Below, piece after piece: positions 42,121 through 50,722 of a stretch of DNA of 64,000 nt. This DNA comes from Hyphomicrobium sp. 12-62-95. Lineage in GTDB: Bacteria > Pseudomonadota > Alphaproteobacteria > Rhizobiales > Hyphomicrobiaceae. The notes below the pieces were generated by a model that saw only the letters and a program-made list of their open reading frames with translations, did not search any database and had not been told where the DNA came from. Where the stretch lies: the NCBI GenBank assembly GCA_002279935.1, contig NCCZ01000008.1:21998-85997 (forward strand), given 5' to 3'. Position numbers and translations under genes: made by a program. Within the stretch, counting starts at the first letter, position 1. The number at the start of each line of letters is the position of its first letter.

Positions 42121-42687
42121 ATGGCCGAGACGCCTGACACAAAACCCTTTTCGCCGTTTGAGTGGTTGCTCGCGGGACGCTATTTGCGGGCGCGGCGCAA
42201 GGAAGGGTTTATCTCCGTCATCGCCGGGTTCTCGTTTCTCGGCATCATGCTGGGTGTGGCGACGCTCATCATCGTGATGGCGGTGATGAACGGGTTCCGC
42301 AAGGATCTGTTCTCCAAGATCCTCGGGCTGAATGGGCACATCATTGTCTACAAGATCGGCGAGCCCTTCACGGATTACCTCGACAAGGCGGCTAAGATTG
42401 CGGCCGTGCCGGGCGTGACGCATGCGCTGCCGATCGTCGAAGGTCAGGTGATGGTGTCATCGAGTGCGCAGGCGCTGGGCGCGCTGGTGCGCGGGATGGC
42501 GGAGAAGGACATCAAGTCACTCAAGCTGGTGGCGGAGAACATTCGCGCCGGGACGCTTGATGGCTTCGATGGCACGCAGTCGATCGCGATCGGGCAGCGG
42601 CTGGCGAATTCTCTGTACGTGAACGTCGGGGATACGTTGACTTTGGTGTCGCCGCGCGGGGCCTCGACGCCGTTCGGGAGACAATGA
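42121..42687 (+). CDS. lolC: Lipoprotein-release permease LolC/E, N-terminal fragment (frame split)
   Basis: 188 residues. It has the family N-terminus (FEWLLAGRYLRARRKEGFIS), the first transmembrane helix (GIMLGVATLIIVMAVMNGFR) and most of the periplasmic domain up to GDTLTLVSPRGASTPFG, then ends at a TGA. In intact LolC the chain continues for a further 25 or so residues before the block that starts the next frame, so sequence is missing as well as the frame being shifted. The ATG at 42121 has GAGGGAG ten bases upstream. Either a broken gene, an assembly error, or two polypeptides made from an ATGA overlap. Confidence 0.85.
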   Translation: MAETPDTKPFSPFEWLLAGRYLRARRKEGFISVIAGFSFLGIMLGVATLIIVMAVMNGFRKDLFSKILGLNGHIIVYKIGEPFTDYLDKAAKIAAVPGVTHALPIVEGQVMVSSSAQALGALVRGMAEKDIKSLKLVAENIRAGTLDGFDGTQSIAIGQRLANSLYVNVGDTLTLVSPRGASTPFGRQ

Positions 42688-43322
42688 TTTTCATGCCGCT
42701 CGCCGAAAGCCAGCGGTACTTCAACAAGACCGATGAAGCCGACGTTTTAGAGGTCGTCGTGGACGACCCTGAGCGGGTGGATCAGTTCTCGGCGGAAATC
42801 CGCGCTGCCGGTGGGGCGACAATCAACGTGACCGACTGGCGGCAAAAGAACGAGACGTTCTTTACAGTGCTCGAGGTTGAGCGGAACGTGATGTTCATCA
42901 TCCTGTCGCTCATCATTCTGGTGGCGGCGCTCAACATCATTTCCGGCATGATGATGCTGGTGAAGGACAAGGGGCGCGACATCGCCGTGCTGCGCACCAT
43001 GGGCGCGTCGAAGGGCTCGGTGATGCGGGTGTTTCTGATCACCGGGGCGTCGATCGGCGTGGTGGGAACGCTGGCGGGGCTCATTTTGGGCATCGTGTTT
43101 TGTTGGAATATCGAAGCCATCCGGCAGTTCGTTTCGACGGTGACCGGGACGGCAATGTTCGATCCCAACGTCTATTATCTGACGAAGCTGCCGGCGGAGA
43201 TCAATCCGAGGGAGACGGCCTGGATCGTGGTGATGGCGCTGTCGCTGTCCGTTCTGGCAACGCTTTATCCGTCGTGGCGGGCTTCCAAGCTCGATCCCGT
43301 TGAAGCGCTCCGGTACGAGTAG
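42684..43322 (+). CDS. lolC: Lipoprotein-release permease LolC/E, C-terminal fragment (frame split)
   Basis: 212 residues starting MIFMPLAESQRYF, which in full-length LolC lies mid-protein. It holds the end of the periplasmic domain and three transmembrane helices (FIILSLIILVAALNIISGMM, VFLITGASIGVVGTLAGLIL, WIVVMALSLSVLATLYPSWR), with the coupling motif DKGRDIAVLRTMGASKGSVM that contacts LolD. Its ATG overlaps the upstream TGA, and GGGAG lies three bases before it, so reinitiation is conceivable. lolD follows nine bases later. Confidence 0.85.
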   Translation: MIFMPLAESQRYFNKTDEADVLEVVVDDPERVDQFSAEIRAAGGATINVTDWRQKNETFFTVLEVERNVMFIILSLIILVAALNIISGMMMLVKDKGRDIAVLRTMGASKGSVMRVFLITGASIGVVGTLAGLILGIVFCWNIEAIRQFVSTVTGTAMFDPNVYYLTKLPAEINPRETAWIVVMALSLSVLATLYPSWRASKLDPVEALRYE

Positions 43323-43331
43323 GGGACAGGG

Positions 43332-44045
43332 ATGCTCGATACACCGACTGGGACGGCGATCCTGAAGCTCGACGGATTGATGCGCACCTTCAAGCAGGGC
43401 GAGCGCGAGATCGCGGTTTTGAACGGGGCGAGTGCTGCTATCTATCCGGGCGAGGCGGTCGCGCTTGTTGGTCCATCGGGGGCCGGCAAGTCGACGCTGT
43501 TGCATATTGCCGGGCTCTTGGAGACGCCAACAGCGGGTTCCGTGATCATGGGCGGGCGGGATTGTTCCAAGCTCGGCGATGATGAGCGCACGCGCATCCG
43601 GCGCTCGGACGTGGGCTTCATCTATCAGTTTCACCAGTTGCTGCCGGAGTTCTCGGCGCTGGAAAACGTCTTGCTGCCGCAGATGATTTTGGGCACACCG
43701 CGCAAGGCTGCCAACGCACGGGCGACGGAACTGCTCACAACGCTGGGCCTTGAGCACCGGCTCGATCACCGGCCGGCGCAGTTGTCGGGCGGCGAGCAGC
43801 AGCGGACCGCGATCTGCCGGGCGCTGGCGAATAAGCCGAAGCTGATCTTAGCCGATGAGCCGACGGGGAACCTCGATCCCAAGACGTCGGAACTCGTGTT
43901 TCAGGAATTGATCGGTCTGTTCAAGAGCGAGGGCGTGGCGGCGCTGATTGCGACGCATAACCTGGAACTCGCCTCCCGCATGGACCGTGTGCTGCGGATG
44001 GAGAACGGGCAATTGGTCGAGGTCGCGCCGGGCGCGGTGCGCTAA
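43332..44045 (+). CDS. lolD: Lipoprotein-releasing ABC transporter ATPase LolD
   Basis: ATPase that powers release of outer-membrane lipoproteins to LolA. 237 residues. Walker A is GPSGAGKST, the signature motif is LSGGEQQR, and Walker B is [12 protein letters not shown] followed by the His switch in ATHNLEL. The gene is intact even though its permease gene is split. Confidence 0.96.
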   Translation: MLDTPTGTAILKLDGLMRTFKQGEREIAVLNGASAAIYPGEAVALVGPSGAGKSTLLHIAGLLETPTAGSVIMGGRDCSKLGDDERTRIRRSDVGFIYQFHQLLPEFSALENVLLPQMILGTPRKAANARATELLTTLGLEHRLDHRPAQLSGGEQQRTAICRALANKPKLILADEPTGNLDPKTSELVFQELIGLFKSEGVAALIATHNLELASRMDRVLRMENGQLVEVAPGAVR

Positions 44046-44052
44046 GCCCTCG

Positions 44053-44136
44053 CTATTCGAGGCGCGGGTCGCCGTCGCGCAGGGGCGCGCCTGGAAAGTC
44101 GTCGTTTTGGGTCATCAGGTCGAACAGGGCATCCAT
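44053..44136 (-). CDS. Possible 27-residue peptide
   Basis: A short frame starting MDALFDLMTQNDDFPGAPLR, too short for most ORF scans. GGAGAG sits five to six bases before its ATG and almost every codon ends in G or C, as in real genes here. It is acidic and ends eight bases from the lolD stop (tail to tail). No homologue is recognised; it could be chance. Confidence 0.3.
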   Translation of the reverse strand: MDALFDLMTQNDDFPGAPLRDGDPRLE

Positions 44137-44278
44137 GGGGCTCTCCGTTGGTTGATCGTGATGGCGTGACCATACGGGCGGGTGTGGCGTCTTTCTGTTC
44201 CTCGCGAGACATGTGTGTGGGGCTGTGGAAAACGTGGGCGCGGGTGCGTTTGCGTGCGGCAGGGCCTAAAGTCGGGGC

Positions 44279-47200
44279 ATGACCCAGCCGATTCCACTGC
44301 CGCCCAAATTCATCCACCTCAAGGTTCATTCGGCTTATTCGCTGCTGGAAGGCGCGTTGCCGATAGGGAAGTTGGCGAAACTGGCGGATGGATATGGGTT
44401 TCCGGCGCTGGGGATCAGCGACACGAACAATATGTTCGGCGGGTTGGAATTCTCCGACAAGCTGGCGGGGGCCGGCATTCAGCCGATCGTGGGCGTGTCG
44501 TTGTCTTGCCTGTTGACCGAGAAGACGGCGAAGCCTGGTCAGTTACCGGGGCCGATCGTGCGGCAGCATGCGTGGCGCGATGGGCTGCTGGCGCTCTATG
44601 CGATGAATGATGCGGGTTACGCGAACCTGATGAAGCTCGTCTCGGCGGCGCATCTGGGGACGGAGGGCGAGGACGCGCCGTTCGTGCGGGCGGATCAGAT
44701 TGCGAAGCATGCGGGCGGCTTGATTGCGCTCACGGGCGGGCCCGATGGGCCGATCGACCGGGCGTTGCTCGACGGGCAGCCGGGGTTGGCGGAGGAGCGG
44801 CTCGCGTTTCTAAAGCGGGCGTTTGGCGATCGGCTTTATGTGGAGGTGCAGCGGCACGGGACGCGGGCGGAGCAAGAGGTCGAGCCGCAGCTTCTGGAGC
44901 TGGCGTACCGGCTCGGCGTGCCGATTGTCGCGACCAATGAGGTTTACTTCGCGACGCCCGACGACTTCGAGGCGCACGATGCGCTGCTGTGCATCGCGGA
45001 CGGGCGGTATGTGTCGGAGGACGACCGGCGGCGGGTGACGCGCGAGCATCATTTGAAGTCGGGCGAGGCGATGGCGGAGTTGTTCGCCGATCTGCCAGAG
45101 TCGGTGGCGAATACGGTGGAGATCGCCAAGCGCTGCGCGTTCCGGCCAAAGGGCAAGAAGCCGATCCTGCCGCGGTTCGTGCAGGCGAGTACGGATTCAG
45201 AGGCTGATCAGCTTGCGGCAGAGGCGGCTGAGCTGAAGCGGCAGGCGGAAGAGGGGCTGCGGGAGCGGCTTAAAATTGTTCCGCTCGCGGCGGGCTTCAC
45301 GGAAGACGATTACTGGGCGCGTCTCGCGTTCGAAGTGGACGTGATCACGAAGATGAAGTTTCCCGGCTACTTTTTGATCGTGGCCGACTTCATCAAGTGG
45401 TCGAAGGCCAATGGCATTCCGGTCGGGCCGGGGCGCGGCTCGGGTGCGGGGTCGCTGGTTGCGTATTCGCTGACGATCACCGATCTCGATCCGCTGCGGT
45501 TTGGCCTGCTGTTCGAGCGGTTTCTCAATCCGGAACGCGTGTCGATGCCAGACTTTGATATCGACTTCTGCCAGGACAAGCGCGATCAGGTGATCCGCTA
45601 CGTGCAGCAGAAGTACGGCTCGGATCGCGTGGCGCAGATCATCACGCACGGCAAATTGCAGGCGCGCGCGGTGCTGCGCGATGTGGGCCGCGTTTTGCAG
45701 ATGCCGTATGGGCAGGTGGACCGGTTGTGCAAGCTGGTGCCCAACAATCCCGCGAACCCGGTGACGCTCGATCAGGCCATCGAGGGCGAGCCGAAGTTGC
45801 AGGAAGCACGCGATACGGATGAGGTCGTGCGGCGGCTATTGCAGGTGGCGCAGAAGCTGGAAGGGCTTTACCGGCATGCCTCGACGCATGCGGCGGGTAT
45901 CGTGATCGGCGACCGGCCTTTGGATGAGTTGGTGCCGCTTTATCGCGATCCAAAGTCGAATATGCCGGTCACGCAGTTCAACTGGAAGATGGTGGAAGCG
46001 GCGGGGCTCGTGAAGTTCGACTTCCTCGGCCTCAAGACGCTGACCGTTTTGGAGAAGGCTGTTGAGTTGATTCGGCGCGGGCGGGGGATTTCGGTCGATC
46101 TGGCGACGCTGCCGCTCGATGACGTGCCGGCGTATCAGCTGCTCGCGAAGGCCGATACGGTGGGCGTGTTCCAGCTCGAAAGTACGGGGATGCGGGAGAG
46201 CTTGAAGCGGCTGAAGCCAGACCGCTTCGAGGATATCATCGCCATGGTGGCGCTCTATCGCCCCGGCCCGATGGACAACATTCCCACCTACATTAATCGC
46301 AAGCACGGGGAGGAGCCGGTCGACTTCCTGCATCCGATGCTGGAAGGGATTCTGAATGAAACCTACGGCGTCATCATCTACCAGGAACAGGTGATGCAGA
46401 TCGCGCAGGTGCTGGCCGGGTATTCGCTCGGACAAGCCGACCTCTTACGCCGCGCTATGGGTAAAAAAGACAAGGCCGAGATGGCCAAGCAGCAGGCCCT
46501 TTTCGTCGAAGGGGCGATGAAGAACGGCGTCAAGAAGGACGACGCGGTCTACATCTTCGAATTGGTCGACAAGTTCGCCGGCTACGGGTTCAACAAGTCT
46601 CACGCGGCGGCGTATGCGTTGGTCAGCTATCACACGGCGTATTTGAAGGCGAACTTCCGCGAGGAGTTCCTGGCCGCGTCGATGACGCTCGACATGGGCA
46701 ATACCGACAAGCTTTCGATGTTTGCGGCGGAGGCGAAGAAGAGCGGCATTCCCGTTCTGCCGCCGTGCGTGAATGCGTCGGAGGTGGATTTTCTGGTGGA
46801 GACGATATCGGGCGGTGCCGCTCCGTCCCCTCTCCCCATCGAAGGCGATGGGGAGAGGGGACGTCGCGCGATTCGGTATTCGTTGGCGGCGTTGAAGAAT
46901 ATTGGTGCGTCGGCGGTGGAGACAATCGTGGCGGCGCGGACGGCGGAGGGGCCGTACCGGTCACTGTCGGATTTCGCGTCACGGCTTAATCCGAAGGCGC
47001 TGAACAAGCGCGGGCTCGAGACGCTCTCGATGGCGGGGGCGTTTGATGGGCTGGAGCCGAACCGGGCGCTGGTGCGCGGCAACGTGGAAGGCATGATCGC
47101 GCTGGCCAACCGTCAGGCGGATAACGCAGCGCAGGGGACAAGTGACCTTTTTGGCGGCGGGGGCGGAGGCGCGCCGTCGCTCGATCTGAAGCCGGCGAAG

Positions 47201-47857
47201 GCGTGGACGCCGATGGAGAAGCTTCAGGAGGAGTTCGATGCGATCGGGTTCTTCCTGTCGGGGCATCCGCTCGACGCCTATGAGACGGTTTTGAAGAAGC
47301 TGGGCGTGCGGCGGTTCGTGGAGTTCGAGGCGGCGACCGCGCGGGGTGTGTCCAGCGGGCGGCTGGCGGGCATCGTGATTTCGGCGCGGGAGCGGCGGTC
47401 GCAGAAGGGCAACAAGTTCGCGTTTGCAATGTTCTCGGATGCCAGCGGGCAGTTCGAGGCGGTGATTTTTTCCGACACGCTGACGGCGTCGCGCGATCTG
47501 TTGGAGGGTGGCACGCCGGTTGTTTTGAACGTGGAGGCCGAGCGGGACGGCGACACGGTCAAGATGCGGGTGCAGAGCATGGAGGCGCTCGACAAGGCGG
47601 CGGCCGAGATCGAGCGGGGGTTAAAGATCGTGTTCGATACGGGCGTGCTCGCGGCGCGCCGGGGCGTGGTGGACGAGTTCAAGGCGCAGTTGAAGCCAGG
47701 GCAGGCGGGCGTGCGGAAGGGGGGCGAGGTGCGCCTCGTGCTGCCCGTAGGCGCCCGGGAGTTGGAGATCGTGCTGCCCGGCCGCTACGACGTGTCACCG
47801 GCGCAAGCGGGTCAGCTTTCGACCGTGCCGGGGGTGATTGAGGTGTTGGAGATTTAG
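44279..47857 (+). CDS. dnaE: DNA polymerase III subunit alpha
   Basis: Replicative polymerase catalytic subunit, 1,192 residues. The N-terminal PHP domain starts KFIHLKVHSAYSLLEGALPI; the palm carries GPGRGSGAGSLVAY and the catalytic aspartates in PDFDIDFCQDKRDQ; finger and OB-fold regions follow (GYGFNKSHAAAYALVSYHTA; RRSQKGNKFAFAMFSDASGQ). Around residue 849 a palindromic DNA element is translated in frame (APSPLPIEGDGERGRR) just before RYSLAALKNIG, at a variable loop. The gene abuts the convergent methyltransferase stop. Confidence 0.97.
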   Translation: MTQPIPLPPKFIHLKVHSAYSLLEGALPIGKLAKLADGYGFPALGISDTNNMFGGLEFSDKLAGAGIQPIVGVSLSCLLTEKTAKPGQLPGPIVRQHAWRDGLLALYAMNDAGYANLMKLVSAAHLGTEGEDAPFVRADQIAKHAGGLIALTGGPDGPIDRALLDGQPGLAEERLAFLKRAFGDRLYVEVQRHGTRAEQEVEPQLLELAYRLGVPIVATNEVYFATPDDFEAHDALLCIADGRYVSEDDRRRVTREHHLKSGEAMAELFADLPESVANTVEIAKRCAFRPKGKKPILPRFVQASTDSEADQLAAEAAELKRQAEEGLRERLKIVPLAAGFTEDDYWARLAFEVDVITKMKFPGYFLIVADFIKWSKANGIPVGPGRGSGAGSLVAYSLTITDLDPLRFGLLFERFLNPERVSMPDFDIDFCQDKRDQVIRYVQQKYGSDRVAQIITHGKLQARAVLRDVGRVLQMPYGQVDRLCKLVPNNPANPVTLDQAIEGEPKLQEARDTDEVVRRLLQVAQKLEGLYRHASTHAAGIVIGDRPLDELVPLYRDPKSNMPVTQFNWKMVEAAGLVKFDFLGLKTLTVLEKAVELIRRGRGISVDLATLPLDDVPAYQLLAKADTVGVFQLESTGMRESLKRLKPDRFEDIIAMVALYRPGPMDNIPTYINRKHGEEPVDFLHPMLEGILNETYGVIIYQEQVMQIAQVLAGYSLGQADLLRRAMGKKDKAEMAKQQALFVEGAMKNGVKKDDAVYIFELVDKFAGYGFNKSHAAAYALVSYHTAYLKANFREEFLAASMTLDMGNTDKLSMFAAEAKKSGIPVLPPCVNASEVDFLVETISGGAAPSPLPIEGDGERGRRAIRYSLAALKNIGASAVETIVAARTAEGPYRSLSDFASRLNPKALNKRGLETLSMAGAFDGLEPNRALVRGNVEGMIALANRQADNAAQGTSDLFGGGGGGAPSLDLKPAKAWTPMEKLQEEFDAIGFFLSGHPLDAYETVLKKLGVRRFVEFEAATARGVSSGRLAGIVISARERRSQKGNKFAFAMFSDASGQFEAVIFSDTLTASRDLLEGGTPVVLNVEAERDGDTVKMRVQSMEALDKAAAEIERGLKIVFDTGVLAARRGVVDEFKAQLKPGQAGVRKGGEVRLVLPVGARELEIVLPGRYDVSPAQAGQLSTVPGVIEVLEI
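46824..46863. repeat. REP-like palindrome embedded in the dnaE reading frame
   Basis: Perfect 18-bp inverted repeat CGTCCCCTCTCCCCATCG (46824-46841) and its complement (46846-46863) around an AAGG loop. It shares CCTCTCCCC/GGGGAGAGG with the nuoI-nuoJ palindrome. It is translated as about 13 residues without breaking the frame. Confidence 0.9.
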
Positions 47858-48529
47858 CTATTCGGCGGGAAGTTCGAACAGCAGGCGCTCATCAGATTTC
47901 TTGCGAGAAGATTTCTTGGCTATGACCTTATCGCTCTGTGAGTTGTGAGCGTAGGTGGCCCACGTCGGCGCATAACTGTCGTCAGCTTGATCGCCCCAAT
48001 AGGTCCAACCGGGCCGCGTTCCGCGTGCGAATAGCTCCAAGAAGGGGCCACGACTGCATGCTTCGATCAGGTCATACTGCTCATCCGGTTTGCGCGAGTG
48101 TTCGCGTTTGCGTGTTGCCATGTAGTTCACTTGGCGACGGCCCGGTGCGAGCGTGCGGGCGTTTTTGCCACGCACGCCAAACAGCAAAATCTCAGTGACA
48201 TTGCGGAAATAGAAGCCGACTCCGCGACCGTCTGAGCCGCCATCCTTGCGGATCTTGTGCCAGACGATGTTGCTCTTGTACTCGAAGCCCCACGCAGCCA
48301 TCACGCGGAGGCCATCAGGCAAGAGGGCGTTGGGGACCCACATGTAGAGATGCGCGGGCGATGCTGCGAGATCGGCAACGGGCAACTCGCAAATGTCGTT
48401 GGTCGACATAGTGCTGTAGCGCGCCAACCGGCGATGCTCTGGGGCGACTTTGCCAGTTCGATTGGTGAACTGCCAGGGAGGGTCGGCGAGGATGGTGCCG
48501 AACTGCTTTGGCTTAATTCCCTTGAACAT
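47858..48529 (-). CDS. MT-A70 family DNA N6-adenine methyltransferase
   Basis: 223 residues. The catalytic motif DPPW is at 16-19 (GTILADPPWQFTNRTGKVA); later blocks are HLYMWVPNALLPDGLRVMAA, SNIVWHKIRKDGGSDGRGVG and KPDEQYDLIEACSRGPFLEL, the usual MT-A70 order. The start at 48529 (MFKGIKPKQFG) has GGAGG seven bases upstream and is preferred to an earlier in-frame codon at 48595. It lies 17 bp after the endonuclease-like gene in the same direction, so it is probably the modification half of a restriction-modification pair. Its stop abuts that of dnaE. Confidence 0.88.
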   Translation of the reverse strand: MFKGIKPKQFGTILADPPWQFTNRTGKVAPEHRRLARYSTMSTNDICELPVADLAASPAHLYMWVPNALLPDGLRVMAAWGFEYKSNIVWHKIRKDGGSDGRGVGFYFRNVTEILLFGVRGKNARTLAPGRRQVNYMATRKREHSRKPDEQYDLIEACSRGPFLELFARGTRPGWTYWGDQADDSYAPTWATYAHNSQSDKVIAKKSSRKKSDERLLFELPAE

Positions 48530-48546
48530 TCGTGGCCTCCGACCTG

Positions 48547-49302
48547 TCAGACTTTCACTACGCCGTCTGGAATTCCAATCAGCAGGAGGGGGCATGGATT
48601 GCCGACCCCTCTCTCAACTCGATCTTTTAGTTTTCTCCAGTGCGTTGTGGCCTCGCCAAATTTGTCGGAGGCAAATACCTCCACCCACGCATCGGCGAAG
48701 CTTGCACCTCGTGCTGTTCGTTGTTCGATCAAGTTTCGTTGCCTACGTGTTGGCGCATAATCATAAGGTTCCAAATCATCGAATTTGGTTATGCTTTCAC
48801 GGGTTGTGAAAGATCTCAGAAGGTTTCTTATGTTGGCTTGCAGCGACTGACCCCTTGTAATGATGCAGCCGATTGAGATCGCCCCTTCTGCGTGCAGTCG
48901 TTTGAAGCTTTCCAGGTCGCGGTCGAAAAAAGGATCTTTGTTGTTCCACTCAATTTCGAGAGCGAACACTCCAGCCTCGAAGACTTTTACGTGGTCGATC
49001 TCATGAGAGAGGGACTGTGAAGGTTCTCGTTTCTGTGCCTCGTCGTCTCCGGAAAACGCCACAAACTTGTTCACCGTGACATTTTGCTTTCTCCACCCCA
49101 GTTCGGCGAGCAATCGCCTGTTCCGTTGTGTCAAAAGGGCTTCCCCTCCGCCGCTTCGAACGAGTTCCTCGATCGGAACTTCTAGGCCGTTCAAAACTGC
49201 TTCTATGTCAGCAATTGCTTGAGGCATGTCGTGCTTCAGGATGGCCTCCGCGTGGTGCAGGGGCAATACATCGAACTTTTTGCGGGTAAGTTCTTCGAAC
49301 AT
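48547..49302 (-). CDS. BglII/BstYI-like type II restriction endonuclease
   Basis: 251 residues. The central core SHEIDHVKVFEAGVFALEIE with WNNKDPFFDRDLESFKRLHA and then AISIGCIITRG follows the pattern of the BglII/BstYI family of PD-(D/E)XK nucleases; likely active-site residues are D103, E116 and E118. BglII and BstYI cut GATC-centred sites, so a GATC core is a reasonable guess but not shown. Codon and base composition are less GC-rich than the flanking genes, suggesting transfer. No good ribosome-binding site is visible. It is first in a two-gene unit with the methyltransferase; no controller gene is seen. Confidence 0.75.
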   Translation of the reverse strand: MFEELTRKKFDVLPLHHAEAILKHDMPQAIADIEAVLNGLEVPIEELVRSGGGEALLTQRNRRLLAELGWRKQNVTVNKFVAFSGDDEAQKREPSQSLSHEIDHVKVFEAGVFALEIEWNNKDPFFDRDLESFKRLHAEGAISIGCIITRGQSLQANIRNLLRSFTTRESITKFDDLEPYDYAPTRRQRNLIEQRTARGASFADAWVEVFASDKFGEATTHWRKLKDRVERGVGNPCPLLLIGIPDGVVKV

Positions 49303-49609
49303 GAGCGATTGATCTTGGCTTCTGCTTCTTGACGATGCTCAGATTCGCTTAGGAATACCCACAACGCTATCAATCATACCCACGACAGAGACAGTCAAGA
49401 ACAAAAGTGGAACATTTAATGGCTTTGTTGATAGGCTTGCATTAAGAGGCTCACTCCGTCATAAGCCGCTCCATCTCGCACGTGGTTCGCGCGCTGGGCG
49501 GATTGAAAGCCCCGTCTGGCGCTCCGGTGGACGATATGCAACTCGGGAAACCGAGAGGCCGTCTTCACAACGAACCGCGGAGGATTAAACCGGAAAAAGG
49601 ATACCGCTG
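49303..49609 (+). other. Intergenic region between the restriction gene and rpsB
   Basis: 307 bases, visibly AT-richer in its first half. It should hold the promoters of the minus-strand restriction genes and of rpsB. GCGGAGG and GAAAAAGG lie in the last 35 bases before the rpsB ATG. No further feature was recognised. Confidence 0.4.
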
Positions 49610-50596
49610 ATGACGCTTCCCGCGTTCAACATGCGTCAGCTTTTGGAAGCTGGCGTTCACTTTGGTCACCAGTCGCACCGCTGGAACCCCAAGATGCAGC
49701 CGTTCATCTACGGCGCGCGCAATAACATTCACATCCTCGACCTGACGCAGACGGTGCCGATGTTGCACCAGGCGCTCTTGAAGATTTCGGACACGGTTGC
49801 CGGTGGTGGCCGCGTGCTGTTCGTGGCGACCAAGCGCGCTGCGTCGGATTCGATTGCGGACGCGGCCAAGCGTTCGGCTCAGTACTACATCAACCATCGT
49901 TGGCCGGGCGGCACGCTCACCAACTGGAAGACGATCTCGACGTCGATCCGCCGTTTGCGCCAGCTTGACGACATTCTCGCCGACCCGCAGGGCCGCACGA
50001 AGAAAGAAATCCTGACGCTGCAGCGCGAGCGCGACACGCTCGAGAAGGAGCGCGGCGGGATTAAGGAAATGGGCGGCGTGCCCGACCTCCTGTTCGTGAT
50101 CGACACCAACAAGGAAAAGATCGCGATCCAGGAAGCGCGCAAGCTCGGGATTCCGATTGTTGCGATCGTGGATACGAACTGCGATCCCGATGGCATCGAC
50201 TTCCCGATCCCGGGCAATGACGACGCCGGCCGTGCAATCACGCTCTATTGCGATCTCGTAGCGCGTGCAGCACTTGACGGTCTGGAGCGCAGCCAGGGCG
50301 CTTCGGGCGTGGATATCGGCGCTCTCGCCAATCCGCCGGCCGAAGCACTCCCGGTCAAGTTCAAGGGCATCGACGCTCCGCGCGGCGAAGCCGACGACTT
50401 GAAGCGCATCACGACGATTTCGCCGAAGCTGGAACAGCGCCTCAACGACGCGGGCGTGTTCCACTTCTGGCAGATCGCCGACCTCGATGCTGACAACGCC
50501 AAGGCGCTCGACCTGCTCTTGAAGCTCAAGGGTCAGATCGAGGCAGAAGGCTGGATCGCGCAGGCGAAGAAGTTCGTCGACGCCGCCGCGGCTTAA
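49610..50596 (+). CDS. rpsB: 30S ribosomal protein S2, with C-terminal extension
   Basis: 328 residues against about 240 in E. coli. The S2 core runs from [20 protein letters not shown] to [14 protein letters not shown] (about residue 225). The extra tail carries a helix-hairpin-helix-like segment ([40 protein letters not shown]) and ends [20 protein letters not shown]. Such tails are known in alphaproteobacterial S2 and L21. It precedes tsf in the near-universal order. Confidence 0.98.
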   Translation: MTLPAFNMRQLLEAGVHFGHQSHRWNPKMQPFIYGARNNIHILDLTQTVPMLHQALLKISDTVAGGGRVLFVATKRAASDSIADAAKRSAQYYINHRWPGGTLTNWKTISTSIRRLRQLDDILADPQGRTKKEILTLQRERDTLEKERGGIKEMGGVPDLLFVIDTNKEKIAIQEARKLGIPIVAIVDTNCDPDGIDFPIPGNDDAGRAITLYCDLVARAALDGLERSQGASGVDIGALANPPAEALPVKFKGIDAPRGEADDLKRITTISPKLEQRLNDAGVFHFWQIADLDADNAKALDLLLKLKGQIEAEGWIAQAKKFVDAAAA

Positions 50597-50615
50597 GGCC
50601 CGGCCGACACCACAG

Positions 50616-50660
50616 GCAGGTGCGGCGAATGGGGTAACCCATCCGCCCGCCTGCTGTTTC
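50616..50660 (+). terminator. Possible terminator/attenuator between rpsB and tsf
   Basis: Hairpin from paired blocks GCAGG/CCTGC, GCGG/CCGC and ATGGG/CCCAT around a GTAA loop (50616-50654), followed by only a weak TGTTTC tract. It may reduce read-through into tsf. Confidence 0.4.
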
Positions 50661-50722
50661 ACAGTCAAACCGCAGTTACGATAATTCGCTACTCGCTCGT
50701 AAGCCGAGCGGAAGGAGCCGAC

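Noticed and set aside
42121..43322. Reading the two lolC pieces as separate LolC and LolE genes
   Set aside because: The pieces are successive parts of one permease, not paralogues: the first has only helix 1, the second helices 2-4.
47858..49302. tRNA-integrated island around the restriction genes
   Set aside because: No tRNA, integrase or direct repeat was found at either edge.
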